Of a stretch of 64,000 nucleotides of DNA, positions 54,415 through 63,077 are shown one piece after another. The stretch is from NCBI GenBank assembly GCA_017442365.1, contig JAFRZW010000005.1, forward strand, positions 1-64,000, given 5' to 3'. Position 1 is the stretch's first letter. Each line of letters begins with the position of its first letter. The notes beneath the pieces are model-generated. The model saw only the letters and a program-made list of their open reading frames with translations, had not been told where the DNA came from and made no database searches. The DNA comes from Rikenellaceae bacterium. GTDB lineage: Bacteria; Bacteroidota; Bacteroidia; Bacteroidales; Rikenellaceae. A program made the translations under genes and the position numbers.

Positions 54415-55086
54415 GTGAAAAAGCAAAAAACGGCATACTCGTTTAGCGAGGAGATTGTAAACGTCGCAACGCACGCCGCGGCTCTTGTGATGAGCGTCGC
54501 GGTCTGTTTGTGGTTTATTGTCCGAAGCGCTGCCGCCGACTCTTCGGTGGTGATTATCAGCCTGTTGCTCCATCTGTTTGGCGTGGCGAGTTCGTATGCC
54601 GCATCGACTATCTATCACGCAATCCCCGCGAGCAAACCCGACGCCAAGGCGTTGGCTCGCAAGTTCGACCACGCAGCAATATATTGGCATATCGCAGGTA
54701 GCTACTCGCCCGTGACGCTGATTGCGATGTGTGGCTCGGGCGAACGAATGTGGGGCTTGGTGATCTTCTCGTTTGTCTGGCTTTGTGCGTTGGTCGGAAC
54801 GGCGTTGAGTTTCAGAAAGATGAAGTCGCAGAGCTATCTCGAAACGGCGTGCTATTGCTTGATGGGACTGACGATTCTGGTGGCATTCAAACCCTTCTAT
54901 GAGTGTTGTGGATTGGAGGTTGTGCTGTGGGTTGTCGGCGAGGGTGTGGCGTACATCGCTGGCGCAGTGCTATATAGCTTCAAGAAAGTGCCATACATAC
55001 ATTCGGTTTTTCATCTGTTTGTGATACTTGGCGATGTGTGCCATATGGTTGCAACTTGGAAGATTTTGCAGATGTTCGTTTGGTAG
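54415..55086 (+). CDS. Hemolysin III family (PAQR-like) membrane protein
   Basis: 223 aa with seven hydrophobic segments. Conserved residues include EEIVNVATHAAALV near the start, SSYAASTIYHAIPA, KFDHAAIYWHIAGSYSPV, and the C-terminal HSVFHLFVILGDVCHMVA, with the histidines and aspartate of the putative zinc site of PAQR proteins. Start codon is GTG 54415. Hydrolase activity on lipids is only inferred for the family. Confidence 0.88.
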   Translation: MKKQKTAYSFSEEIVNVATHAAALVMSVAVCLWFIVRSAAADSSVVIISLLLHLFGVASSYAASTIYHAIPASKPDAKALARKFDHAAIYWHIAGSYSPVTLIAMCGSGERMWGLVIFSFVWLCALVGTALSFRKMKSQSYLETACYCLMGLTILVAFKPFYECCGLEVVLWVVGEGVAYIAGAVLYSFKKVPYIHSVFHLFVILGDVCHMVATWKILQMFVW

Positions 55087-55111
55087 GATAGTGTGTCCCT
55101 ATAGTAAAAAT

Positions 55112-55137
55112 GATCCCCCATCTTTCGGTGGGGGATC
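55112..55137. terminator. Bidirectional terminator between hemolysin III and threonine aldolase genes
   Basis: GATCCCCCA and TGGGGGATC pair around TCTTTCGG. Short A/T tracts flank both sides. Confidence 0.7.
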
Positions 55138-55143
55138 GTTCGT

Positions 55144-56169
55144 TTATAGTGCTTTGATCAACTCGTCGATTTGCTCATCGGTCGTGGCCCAGCTTGTTGC
55201 CAAACGTATCACCGTCAGCCCATTAGCCAATTGTTCCCACGTGCTGAATGTGGTGATTTCGGAGAGGCGTGCCAGCTGCTCCTTGTCGAGCGTAACGAAT
55301 ACCTGATTCGAAAGCGTCGGCGTGGTCAGCGTGTAACCTCGCTCGATCAGCGCTTGGCTCAGTCGCTCGGCCTGGCGAACGGCATTGCGGGCGATCTCGA
55401 GGTAGAGATTGTCGGTGAACAACGTGTCGAACTGCACACCGAGCAGCCACCCCTTAGCCAACAGCGCGCCCTGCTGCTTGATGAGGGTCGTGAAGTGGGC
55501 TATTCGCTCTCCCTGCGGAATGACCACCGCCTCGCCCATCAGCGCCCCGACCTTAGTGCCACCTATATAAAATATATCGCACAATCGAGCCACATCGGCA
55601 AGTGTGAAGTCGGCCGACGGAGCTGCCAGCGCATATCCCAATCGCGCACCGTCGATAAACAGTGGCAACTGCCAACGGTGGCAGACTGCGCTCAGCGCCT
55701 CCAACTCAGCGAGCGAGTATATCGTGCCCAACTCGGTCGGTTGCGAGATATAGACCATACCGCTCCATACGGCGTGGTCGCGGTTTGCGTCGCCACGTTC
55801 GCGAGCGAGGTGCGTCTCCAAACGCTCGGCCGTGAGTTTGCCATCGACATTCTCGATGGTCAGCACTTTGTGTCCCGTCGCCTCGATCGCGCCCGATTCG
55901 TGTACGGCGATGTGTCCCGTATCGGCCGCCATAACGCCCTCGTAAGGTCGTAGAACAGAGCGAATTATCGTTGCATTGGTCTGTGTTCCACCCACCAGAA
56001 AGCGGACATCGGCCTCGGGCGCACCACACGCCTCGCGGATACGACGCACGGCCGACGCACAATACTCGTCGCAGCCGTAGCCACCGATCTTCTCGAAGTT
56101 GATCTCGGTCAATCGTTCGAGAATCCGCGGGTGCGCACCCTCCATATAGTCGCTATCGAAGTGAAACAT
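55144..56169 (-). CDS. Low-specificity threonine aldolase
   Basis: 341 aa. A PLP enzyme of the threonine-aldolase/beta-eliminating lyase family that splits threonine to glycine and acetaldehyde. The PLP lysine lies in YIGGTKVGAL. FDSDYMEGAHPRIL and ETHL-type segments near the start fit the family. It starts 17 bases after asd ends and is the last gene of the PBP1A-asd unit. Confidence 0.9.
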   Translation of the reverse strand: MFHFDSDYMEGAHPRILERLTEINFEKIGGYGCDEYCASAVRRIREACGAPEADVRFLVGGTQTNATIIRSVLRPYEGVMAADTGHIAVHESGAIEATGHKVLTIENVDGKLTAERLETHLARERGDANRDHAVWSGMVYISQPTELGTIYSLAELEALSAVCHRWQLPLFIDGARLGYALAAPSADFTLADVARLCDIFYIGGTKVGALMGEAVVIPQGERIAHFTTLIKQQGALLAKGWLLGVQFDTLFTDNLYLEIARNAVRQAERLSQALIERGYTLTTPTLSNQVFVTLDKEQLARLSEITTFSTWEQLANGLTVIRLATSWATTDEQIDELIKAL

Positions 56170-56186
56170 AGTTACTTGTATTTCAG

Positions 56187-57197
56187 TTATTTAAGATGTC
56201 CGTTGCGCACCAGCCACTCGGCAATCTGCACAGCATTCAGCGCTGCGCCTTTGCGAATCTGGTCGCTCACGCACCAGAACGAAAGTCCATTCTCGCAGGT
56301 CAGGTCCTTGCGGATACGACCCACATAAACGGGATCCTTGCCCGCCATAAACAGCGGCATCGGGTAGATCTTATCCTGCGGCTCGTCCATCAGCACCACG
56401 CCCTCGGCCTCGGCAAATGCCTTGCGAGCCTCCTCGATCGAGATCGGGCGCTCGGTTTCGAGCCATATGCTCTCGGAGTGGGCGCGCATAACGGGCACGC
56501 GCACGCACGTAGCACTCACTGCCACGTCCGAGTGCATAATCTTGCGGGTCTCGTTGAACATCTTCATCTCCTCCTTGGTGTAGCCGTTGTCGGTGAAGAC
56601 GTCGATATGCGGAATGACGTTGTAGGCCAGCTGGAAAGCAAATTTATTGACCGTCGGCTCCTCGCCACGACCCAACTCGGCATACTGCTCAACCAACTCG
56701 TCCATCGCTGCGGCGCCCGCGCCACTTGCCGACTGATAGGTCGAAACGTGTACGCGACGAATGTGCGACAGACGCTCGATCGCTTGCAGAGCCACGACCA
56801 TCTGGATCGTGGTGCAGTTGGGGTTGGCGATGATTCTTCGCGGGGGATTCACTGCGTCCGTAGCATTCACCTCGGGCACAACCAGAGGCACGTCCTCCTC
56901 CATACGGAATGCGCTCGAATTGTCGATCATCAACGCGCCATAGCGGGTGATCGTCTCGGCGAACTCGCGCGAGGTGCCTGCACCTGCCGACGTGAAAGCC
57001 ACGTCGATATCGCGGAAGTCGTCGTTATGTTGTAAAAGTTTGACACGCACCGCCTTGCCGTTGAACATATATTCGCGGCCCGCGCTGCGCTCCGATCCGA
57101 ACAGATGCAGTTCGTCGATCGGGAACTGACGCTCGGCCAAGATGCGCATCAGCTCCTGTCCGACTGCGCCACTTGCACCTACGATAGCAACTTTCAT
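56187..57197 (-). CDS. asd: Aspartate-semialdehyde dehydrogenase
   Basis: 336 aa. It makes aspartate semialdehyde for lysine, threonine, methionine and meso-diaminopimelate. The NADP-binding start [15 protein letters not shown] and the catalytic Cys in [10 protein letters not shown] are present. It sits 27 bases after the PBP1A gene, linking wall precursor and wall polymerisation. Confidence 0.95.
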   Translation of the reverse strand: MKVAIVGASGAVGQELMRILAERQFPIDELHLFGSERSAGREYMFNGKAVRVKLLQHNDDFRDIDVAFTSAGAGTSREFAETITRYGALMIDNSSAFRMEEDVPLVVPEVNATDAVNPPRRIIANPNCTTIQMVVALQAIERLSHIRRVHVSTYQSASGAGAAAMDELVEQYAELGRGEEPTVNKFAFQLAYNVIPHIDVFTDNGYTKEEMKMFNETRKIMHSDVAVSATCVRVPVMRAHSESIWLETERPISIEEARKAFAEAEGVVLMDEPQDKIYPMPLFMAGKDPVYVGRIRKDLTCENGLSFWCVSDQIRKGAALNAVQIAEWLVRNGHLK

Positions 57198-57224
57198 TTT
57201 TGTTACGATATAAATATTTGAGTG

Positions 57225-59636
57225 TTAATCGAAAAATTCATCTTCGGCTGCGGCCTCGGCCTGCTGTGCGCGGTTCTCCTCGTCGCAGTCATATACCACC
57301 ACGTTGTTCGGGCGCGAGAAGGTATCGGTCGGCTTGACGCCCAGACGCGGATCGGCATAGACCTTCGTGATGAAGCGTCCGAAGATGGGCAGAGCCAACG
57401 CCGCACCACCTTCGCCTGCACCCGAAATGTGTACTGACTGATCCTCGCCACCGCACCAAGCACCGGCAACCAAGTTGGGCGTTACGCCCACAAACCAAGC
57501 GTCGCGGTTCTCGTTCGATGTTCCGGTCTTGCCGCCCACTTCGCCCGTAACATTGTAGGCCCAGCGCAGACGTCCTGCCGTACCTGCACGAACCACGTTC
57601 TGCAACATTCCGAGCATCGTGTATGCGGTCTGCTCGCTGATGGCGTCCTCGGTGGGCGGAATGAACGTAGCCAGCAGGTTGCCCTGACGGTCCTCGATAC
57701 GTGTTACGAAGATGGGATCGGTATGAACACCTCGATTGGCGAAGGTACAGAATGCACCCGTCAGCTCGAACAGCGACGCCTCCGACGAGCCGAGGCACAG
57801 TGCCCACTGCGGGTCGATGTAACTGTCGATACCCATATTATGAATGAAATCGGCTACGGCGGCGGGCTGCTTCGACTGCTTCATAATCCAAGCCGAGTAG
57901 TTGTTGCGGCTATTTGCCAGACCCCAGCTCAGCGGGTGAAGTTTGCTGTCATACGGATCGCGGTTGGCCTCCTTCGGAGTCCAAGGAGTACCGTTGTCGG
58001 TCTCGATCGTTACGGGCTCGTTCATCACCTGCGTACAGGGCGTAAGTCCCAAGTGGTCAATGGCAAAGGTGTAGATGAAGGGCTTGATCGTCGAGCCGAT
58101 CTGTCGCTTACCCTGCTTAGCCAAATCGTACTTGAAATAGCGGAAGTTGGGACCTCCGACGTATGCCTTGACGTGGCCCGTCGTGGGGTCCATTGCTACG
58201 AACGAGGCGCGCAGAATCTGCTTGTGGTGCAGAATCGAGTCGCGCGGTGTCATCGTAGTATCGCGGTCGCCCTTGTAGGTGAAGATCTTCATTCGGCACG
58301 GACGCTCGAACGAGGCATAGATCTCCTCCTCGGGCACACCCGCCTTGTTCATCTGATAGTAGCGATCCGAGTAGCGCATTGCGTTGCGCAGAATGCGCTC
58401 GATGTCCTCTTTGCTCTGGTTGCGGAACAACACACCCGTATTCTTCACCTGACGATCCATTCGCGGCTGCACGTCCGAGGTCATATGCTCCAACAGAGCC
58501 TCCTCGGCATATTTCTGCATCGACGAGTTGATCGTGGTATAGATCTTCAAACCATCACGATAGATATTGTAATCCGTACCGTCGGCCTTCTGATTCTTCT
58601 GACACCAGCCGTAGAGCGGGTTGTTATTCCACTGATCGAGCGCCTGATCGAAATCCCAATCGTTGTTGAACTGCGAACGCTTGGGGCGTGGCTGATTCAT
58701 CACCAGACGCAGCATCTCGCGGAAGTAAGTTGCCGTACCGTCGTTGTGCGAGATGGGGCGGTAGTTGAGCTGAATGGGCAGTGCCGAGAGCGAATCGTAC
58801 TGCTCGCGTGTGATGCAACCATTGGCACGCATACGCGACATCACCGTATTGCGGCGTGCAATCGAGTGGTCGTAGTTCAGAACGGGGTTGTAGCGCGTGG
58901 GCTTGTTCACAACGCCAACCAACACCGCAGCCTCCTGAACATTAAGCTGATCGGGCGTCTTGTTGAAGAACGTGCGCGCTGCCGACTTGATGCCGTAGGC
59001 ATTCGATCCGTATTCGACCGTATTGAGATACATCGCCACCAGCTCCTCCTTGGTGTAGTTGTATTCGAGCTTTACGGCTGTGATCCACTCTTTGAGTTTC
59101 GAGATCACCAGACGCATCTTGCGCATCACGGGACCGACCGAGGTCGTGTCGCGCGGGAAGAGGTTCTTGGCTACCTGCTGAGTGATCGTACTACCACCGC
59201 CCTGACCCGAATTGCCGAGCGCAATGGTCTTGACTCCCACGCGGATCAACGCCTTGATGTCGATACCCGAGTGCGAATGGAAACGCTCGTCCTCGGTCGA
59301 GATCAGTGCTGCCACAACGGCGGGCACCTCCTCGCCATCGAGTCTCAGCAGTTGGGTGCTATCTTCGGGGAAGAGCTCGGCATACTCGACATACGAACGG
59401 TTCTGCACGAAGAACGAGCCAATGACCTTGCCATCTTCCGAGTAGATTTCGGTTGCGATGTTGCTCTTGGGGTTTTCCAGCTCTTCGAACGAGGGTAGCT
59501 TGCCGAACAGACCTAAGGCGGTCAGCACAAGCAGGAAAAAGAGCAATGCAAAGGGGAACATTGCGATGATCCACAGCCATTTAACCATACGTGGGCGCTG
59601 TGTCGTGGGTTTTGCGTTATTGGTCTTTTGTGCCAT
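57225..59636 (-). CDS. Penicillin-binding protein 1A (class A)
   Basis: 803 aa. It polymerises and cross-links peptidoglycan. An N-terminal membrane helix (about 19-40) is followed by a GT51 glycosyltransferase with EDERFHSHSGID and GQGGGSTITQQ. The transpeptidase has SxxK in GSTIKPF, SxN in SRNNYS and KTG in GGKTGTSNENRDAW. It heads the PBP1A-asd-aldolase unit. Confidence 0.95.
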   Translation of the reverse strand: MAQKTNNAKPTTQRPRMVKWLWIIAMFPFALLFFLLVLTALGLFGKLPSFEELENPKSNIATEIYSEDGKVIGSFFVQNRSYVEYAELFPEDSTQLLRLDGEEVPAVVAALISTEDERFHSHSGIDIKALIRVGVKTIALGNSGQGGGSTITQQVAKNLFPRDTTSVGPVMRKMRLVISKLKEWITAVKLEYNYTKEELVAMYLNTVEYGSNAYGIKSAARTFFNKTPDQLNVQEAAVLVGVVNKPTRYNPVLNYDHSIARRNTVMSRMRANGCITREQYDSLSALPIQLNYRPISHNDGTATYFREMLRLVMNQPRPKRSQFNNDWDFDQALDQWNNNPLYGWCQKNQKADGTDYNIYRDGLKIYTTINSSMQKYAEEALLEHMTSDVQPRMDRQVKNTGVLFRNQSKEDIERILRNAMRYSDRYYQMNKAGVPEEEIYASFERPCRMKIFTYKGDRDTTMTPRDSILHHKQILRASFVAMDPTTGHVKAYVGGPNFRYFKYDLAKQGKRQIGSTIKPFIYTFAIDHLGLTPCTQVMNEPVTIETDNGTPWTPKEANRDPYDSKLHPLSWGLANSRNNYSAWIMKQSKQPAAVADFIHNMGIDSYIDPQWALCLGSSEASLFELTGAFCTFANRGVHTDPIFVTRIEDRQGNLLATFIPPTEDAISEQTAYTMLGMLQNVVRAGTAGRLRWAYNVTGEVGGKTGTSNENRDAWFVGVTPNLVAGAWCGGEDQSVHISGAGEGGAALALPIFGRFITKVYADPRLGVKPTDTFSRPNNVVVYDCDEENRAQQAEAAAEDEFFD

Positions 59637-59679
59637 ATCTTTTTAACTGAATAACGTAATCGAACTTTGAACTATCGTA

Positions 59680-59687
59680 CAAAGTTA
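59680..59687 (-). promoter_or_regulatory. -7 box of PBP1A promoter
   Basis: The minus strand reads TAACTTTG at 59687-59680, 43 bases before ATG 59636. No clear -33 box. Confidence 0.5.
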
Positions 59688-59766
59688 CAACTTTCTACTG
59701 AAATGACGAAATGCCGAGCCACTTTTCTACGAAAAGTGCCTACACTTGCCCTCGCATTCAGAGCGA

Positions 59767-62643
59767 TCAGATGGGCAGTCCTACGCCGGCTGAGAAATGA
59801 ACGCCCTTGCGGTTGCTCGGTTTGTAGAGCGAGAGATTGATCGTGAAGGTCGAAGCCGCGGGCGAACGCATAAGGTTGAAGTCGATAATCAAATCGCCAC
59901 CGAACGAATTGACACTCTGCCAATTATACTTTTGCATCTGGCTGTCGAACGTACGCATTGTGGCGTAGTTGAACCCGACGTTCAGAGCGATGCGTTTGAA
60001 GAATATTACCGATGGTATTCCGAAATCGGGATAGCACAACGGCAACTGATAGTCGATGGCCGTAGCCACATAGTGCGAGGGGCTCGACGAGAGTTTGTAC
60101 TCCGCACCTCGGGGATACAACTCGCGTTGATAGAACGAGTAGCTTTTGCCCTGCTCGGTGGTCTGGAACGCGGCACGCAGACGTAGCGAGTGGTTGCGGG
60201 CAATGGCGGGCGTGAGAGCCTGTCCAAAGATCGAGAACGAGTGCGCAAAATCGCTATTGGTCGGATTGAACGAGTGGGTCAGACGCACGGCATAGCCCCA
60301 ACGAGGACGCATATTGCGATAGGCCGAACGGACGTTGTCGCCAAAGGTAATTTGTGAGGTTAAACGATTGACACCCTGGCGATAGCTCTTTGAACGTTCG
60401 CTGTAAGTCAAGCCGTTGAAGTATTGCCAATCAACCAAGGGCGTGAGGTAACGCAGATGGTGCCCGCTCGATAGCTGCATAGGCAACGAAAGACGCGCTC
60501 CGACCATATAGTATCGGTTGAGTTTCTGCGTAGGATCGGCCACCTCGTCCGAGGGTTTATAGACGGGTTGCATCGCACCGCCATACTGACCCTGCAACTC
60601 GATGTGAGGACCGAGGGCGCGGAAATTGATCGCACCGCGAATCATCGACCCACGATCGCGTCGCCAACCGTATGTGGCGTATGCCGTAACCGACGAAAGC
60701 AGATTCTGCGAGGCGAGGGTTATGCCCCACTGCGGATCGAACGTGAAGTTTTCGATCGCCTCGAACAGGTCGATCGAAACGGGGGCCCAACTGTGGAACT
60801 TGAAGTAATGCAGCCCCTTACGATAACGCTTCGAGGGCAGTTGCTCGTGCTGAGCGTGGAGCATTGCTGTATCGACGCGCACCGTATCGAGATTGACGAC
60901 GGGCATACGACGTCGTGGCGGATTGACCAATTCGATGGGTGTCGGTGCCCACTCGACCTTGCCGATTGAGCTGTCGAGCGGTTGGGTCGCAATCAGATAT
61001 CCGCGATCGTCGTATGTGGTAACCACCAGCTGGTCGTTGGCGGGGGCAGGATCGAACGAGCCATATTCCGATTCGGTGAGCTGCCACTCCTCACCCGATG
61101 CGATGTCGAGAGCGTGTGCCTCGTCGCGTCCCGAACGGATCGACCCGAAGTAGAGTCGTCCATCTTTGGCTCGCAGGTCGCTCAGCGTAACGTATGCCGC
61201 GCGTGTCAATCGACGGTCGTTGCCCGCACGATCAACCTCGCCCAAATACATACCGTCGTCGTCCAGACCGATGTAGTAAAGACGGGCGGTCGAGTTGTCC
61301 CACGCAAGACCGTGAATCTCCTCGCCCAAAGGTTTGCTTATCAACGTATTACCCTTGCCTGCGTGTCCCGTTGCGATCGTGTAGCGACCCTCGGGTGCAT
61401 ACTCGACCCAAGCCAACGAATCGCCCTCGATCGGGGTGGGGTAGAGTATGTTTGCATCGGTTACAATCGAGTGAGTGCGTTCGGTGTTGAGGTCAGCCCA
61501 GCAGAGGCGCGAGTCGTAACGTTCGTCCCACAGCAGACTGCGACGATACTCGGTCCACCACAAACGACCGTCGCTGCCGAGTGCGGGACGGGTGCTGACC
61601 GAGCCGATATGGCTGATCAGGTGCTCCTCGCCCGTACGGAGGTCAATTTCGACCAAGCGTGCCGAGCGGTCGAAGTCGCTTTTGACGGCAACGATGTGCG
61701 TGGAGTCTATCGCCTGCGGGTGCGAATAGGTGGTATATGCTGTTGTCGGAGTGGCGATTACGTGGGTCGAAGGCTCGACTTTGGGCAGCGCACTCCAATA
61801 TGCCTGCAACGAATCGAACGTTTCGCCAAAGAGCTCTTTCGTCGATGTTCCGACGCGCTTTCGGAGTGCGATGTAGTTCGATACGATCAGAAACGGATAA
61901 CGCGACGAGTAGTCCGCCACCTCGTCCCATATCACTCGGTTGTATTTGTTGTAGGCGTAGGCAGAGATCTGATAACCAAGCGCATAGTGATTGGGAATAG
62001 CCTCTCGGTACGAGCCGCAGAACCAGCGGTCGGGGTTGCGTCCATCGACAATTTTACCCTGCTTGGCGCGGTAGATCATCGAGAACGAGGGCTGGCGTCC
62101 GCGCCCGAAGGTGCTCATATCGGTTTCGATCATCGTCGCGTCGCCCTCAATGACCCACAACGGCAGTCCGATCAGGCTGACGAATGCACCCTGTTCGCCC
62201 AGAAGATAGTAGAGCGCGCGGAAGGTGTGGCGGTTGAGGTTATTGTACTGCACGGCGTGGCGCTGTTCGTGTGCCGCAAGCTGTTTGAGCCACGGCATCG
62301 AGTAGCTCTCGACGTCGGGCGTTGCAAGCACCTCGATTCGTTTCGGTGCCCACATCACCATTCCGTTCGACACCGAGTTTTGGGTGTGCATCACCACCGG
62401 AATCTTCATCGCTCCGCGACGGAAACCGTAGTCGATGTCCTGCCCCGCTGCGTTGAGGTAGTGCATTGCGCGGCGAGCCATCGTATCGAAATTGTTGGGA
62501 TAGACTATTCGAAAACGATCGTTGCGGATCTGCTGCCAGCGCGTCGAAGCGGGATCGGCTCCCCAATCGTAATATTGTCCCTGCGCACCGATCGCACCGA
62601 TCAGCGCGACAAACCAGAGAAATATCTTGAATAGCTGCCTCAT
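59767..62643 (-). CDS. Secreted metalloprotease-like / beta-propeller / outer-membrane barrel protein
   Basis: 958 aa from ATG 62643. A signal peptide covers residues 1-20. The N-terminal domain has HEQRH (125-129) and LPLWVIEGDA with Glu166, the pattern of peptidase MA-like zinc domains. Residues about 250-620 have repeated strands like a TolB-type propeller. The last 300 residues look like an outer-membrane beta barrel (alternating aromatic and polar strands). It likely sits in the outer membrane with its protease-like domain on one face. The SUI1 gene lies 29 bases upstream. The open frame to 62790 overlaps SUI1 and lacks a signal peptide. Confidence 0.75.
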   Translation of the reverse strand: MRQLFKIFLWFVALIGAIGAQGQYYDWGADPASTRWQQIRNDRFRIVYPNNFDTMARRAMHYLNAAGQDIDYGFRRGAMKIPVVMHTQNSVSNGMVMWAPKRIEVLATPDVESYSMPWLKQLAAHEQRHAVQYNNLNRHTFRALYYLLGEQGAFVSLIGLPLWVIEGDATMIETDMSTFGRGRQPSFSMIYRAKQGKIVDGRNPDRWFCGSYREAIPNHYALGYQISAYAYNKYNRVIWDEVADYSSRYPFLIVSNYIALRKRVGTSTKELFGETFDSLQAYWSALPKVEPSTHVIATPTTAYTTYSHPQAIDSTHIVAVKSDFDRSARLVEIDLRTGEEHLISHIGSVSTRPALGSDGRLWWTEYRRSLLWDERYDSRLCWADLNTERTHSIVTDANILYPTPIEGDSLAWVEYAPEGRYTIATGHAGKGNTLISKPLGEEIHGLAWDNSTARLYYIGLDDDGMYLGEVDRAGNDRRLTRAAYVTLSDLRAKDGRLYFGSIRSGRDEAHALDIASGEEWQLTESEYGSFDPAPANDQLVVTTYDDRGYLIATQPLDSSIGKVEWAPTPIELVNPPRRRMPVVNLDTVRVDTAMLHAQHEQLPSKRYRKGLHYFKFHSWAPVSIDLFEAIENFTFDPQWGITLASQNLLSSVTAYATYGWRRDRGSMIRGAINFRALGPHIELQGQYGGAMQPVYKPSDEVADPTQKLNRYYMVGARLSLPMQLSSGHHLRYLTPLVDWQYFNGLTYSERSKSYRQGVNRLTSQITFGDNVRSAYRNMRPRWGYAVRLTHSFNPTNSDFAHSFSIFGQALTPAIARNHSLRLRAAFQTTEQGKSYSFYQRELYPRGAEYKLSSSPSHYVATAIDYQLPLCYPDFGIPSVIFFKRIALNVGFNYATMRTFDSQMQKYNWQSVNSFGGDLIIDFNLMRSPAASTFTINLSLYKPSNRKGVHFSAGVGLPI

Positions 62644-62672
62644 ATCGTGATAACGTTTGCGTAGGGCAAAAA

Positions 62673-63020
62673 TTATGCGCCGGCCTTTTTGGCTTTGTAG
62701 CCTTCGCGCGTCAGAATATCGACAATGCGGTCGCGGAAGTCGCCCTGAATGATAATCTCTCCATCTTTTGCCGAGCCACCCACGCCGCAACGGCTTTTGA
62801 GTAGCGAGGCCAGCTCCTTCAAATCGTCGTGCGAACCTACGAAACCACGTACCAGCGTAACTACTTTACCCGCACGCTGTTTGCGGTCGAGCCACACGCG
62901 CAACTGCTGCTGCGCAGGGGGCAGGGTCGAGGCCTCTTCGGGCTCATCGGTGGTGTACTGAAAGTCAGGGTTTGTGGAATAAACTACGTTTAATCGCGCT
63001 TTCCAATCGTTATTGCTCAT
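62673..63020 (-). CDS. SUI1/YciH-like translation factor homologue
   Basis: 115 aa. The C-terminal SUI1 (eIF1) domain covers about 35-110: QQLRVWLDRKQRAGKVVTLVRGF, then LKSRCGVGGSAKDGEIIIQGDFRDRIVDIL. Bacterial homologues may influence start-codon choice. It is divergently transcribed from the DUF4435 gene and precedes the surface-protein gene on the same strand. Confidence 0.92.
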   Translation of the reverse strand: MSNNDWKARLNVVYSTNPDFQYTTDEPEEASTLPPAQQQLRVWLDRKQRAGKVVTLVRGFVGSHDDLKELASLLKSRCGVGGSAKDGEIIIQGDFRDRIVDILTREGYKAKKAGA

Positions 63021-63035
63021 TTGGGCCTAAATAAT

Positions 63036-63068
63036 TTTTGGCAAATATACGAATTTTTCATATATTTG
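63036..63068 (+). promoter_or_regulatory. Promoter of DUF4435 gene
   Basis: -33 TTTTG (63036-63040) and -7 TATATTTG (63061-63068), 20 bases apart; ATG follows after 9 bases. Confidence 0.6.
63042..63049 (-). promoter_or_regulatory. -7 box of SUI1 promoter
   Basis: The minus strand reads TATATTTG at 63049-63042. It lies inside the spacer of the opposing DUF4435 promoter, so the two promoters overlap. Confidence 0.6.
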
Positions 63069-63077
63069 TGTGCAAGT

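Noticed and set aside
62644..62790. N-terminal extension of the surface metalloprotease-like protein
   Set aside because: It overlaps the end of the SUI1 gene in another frame and would bury the signal peptide.
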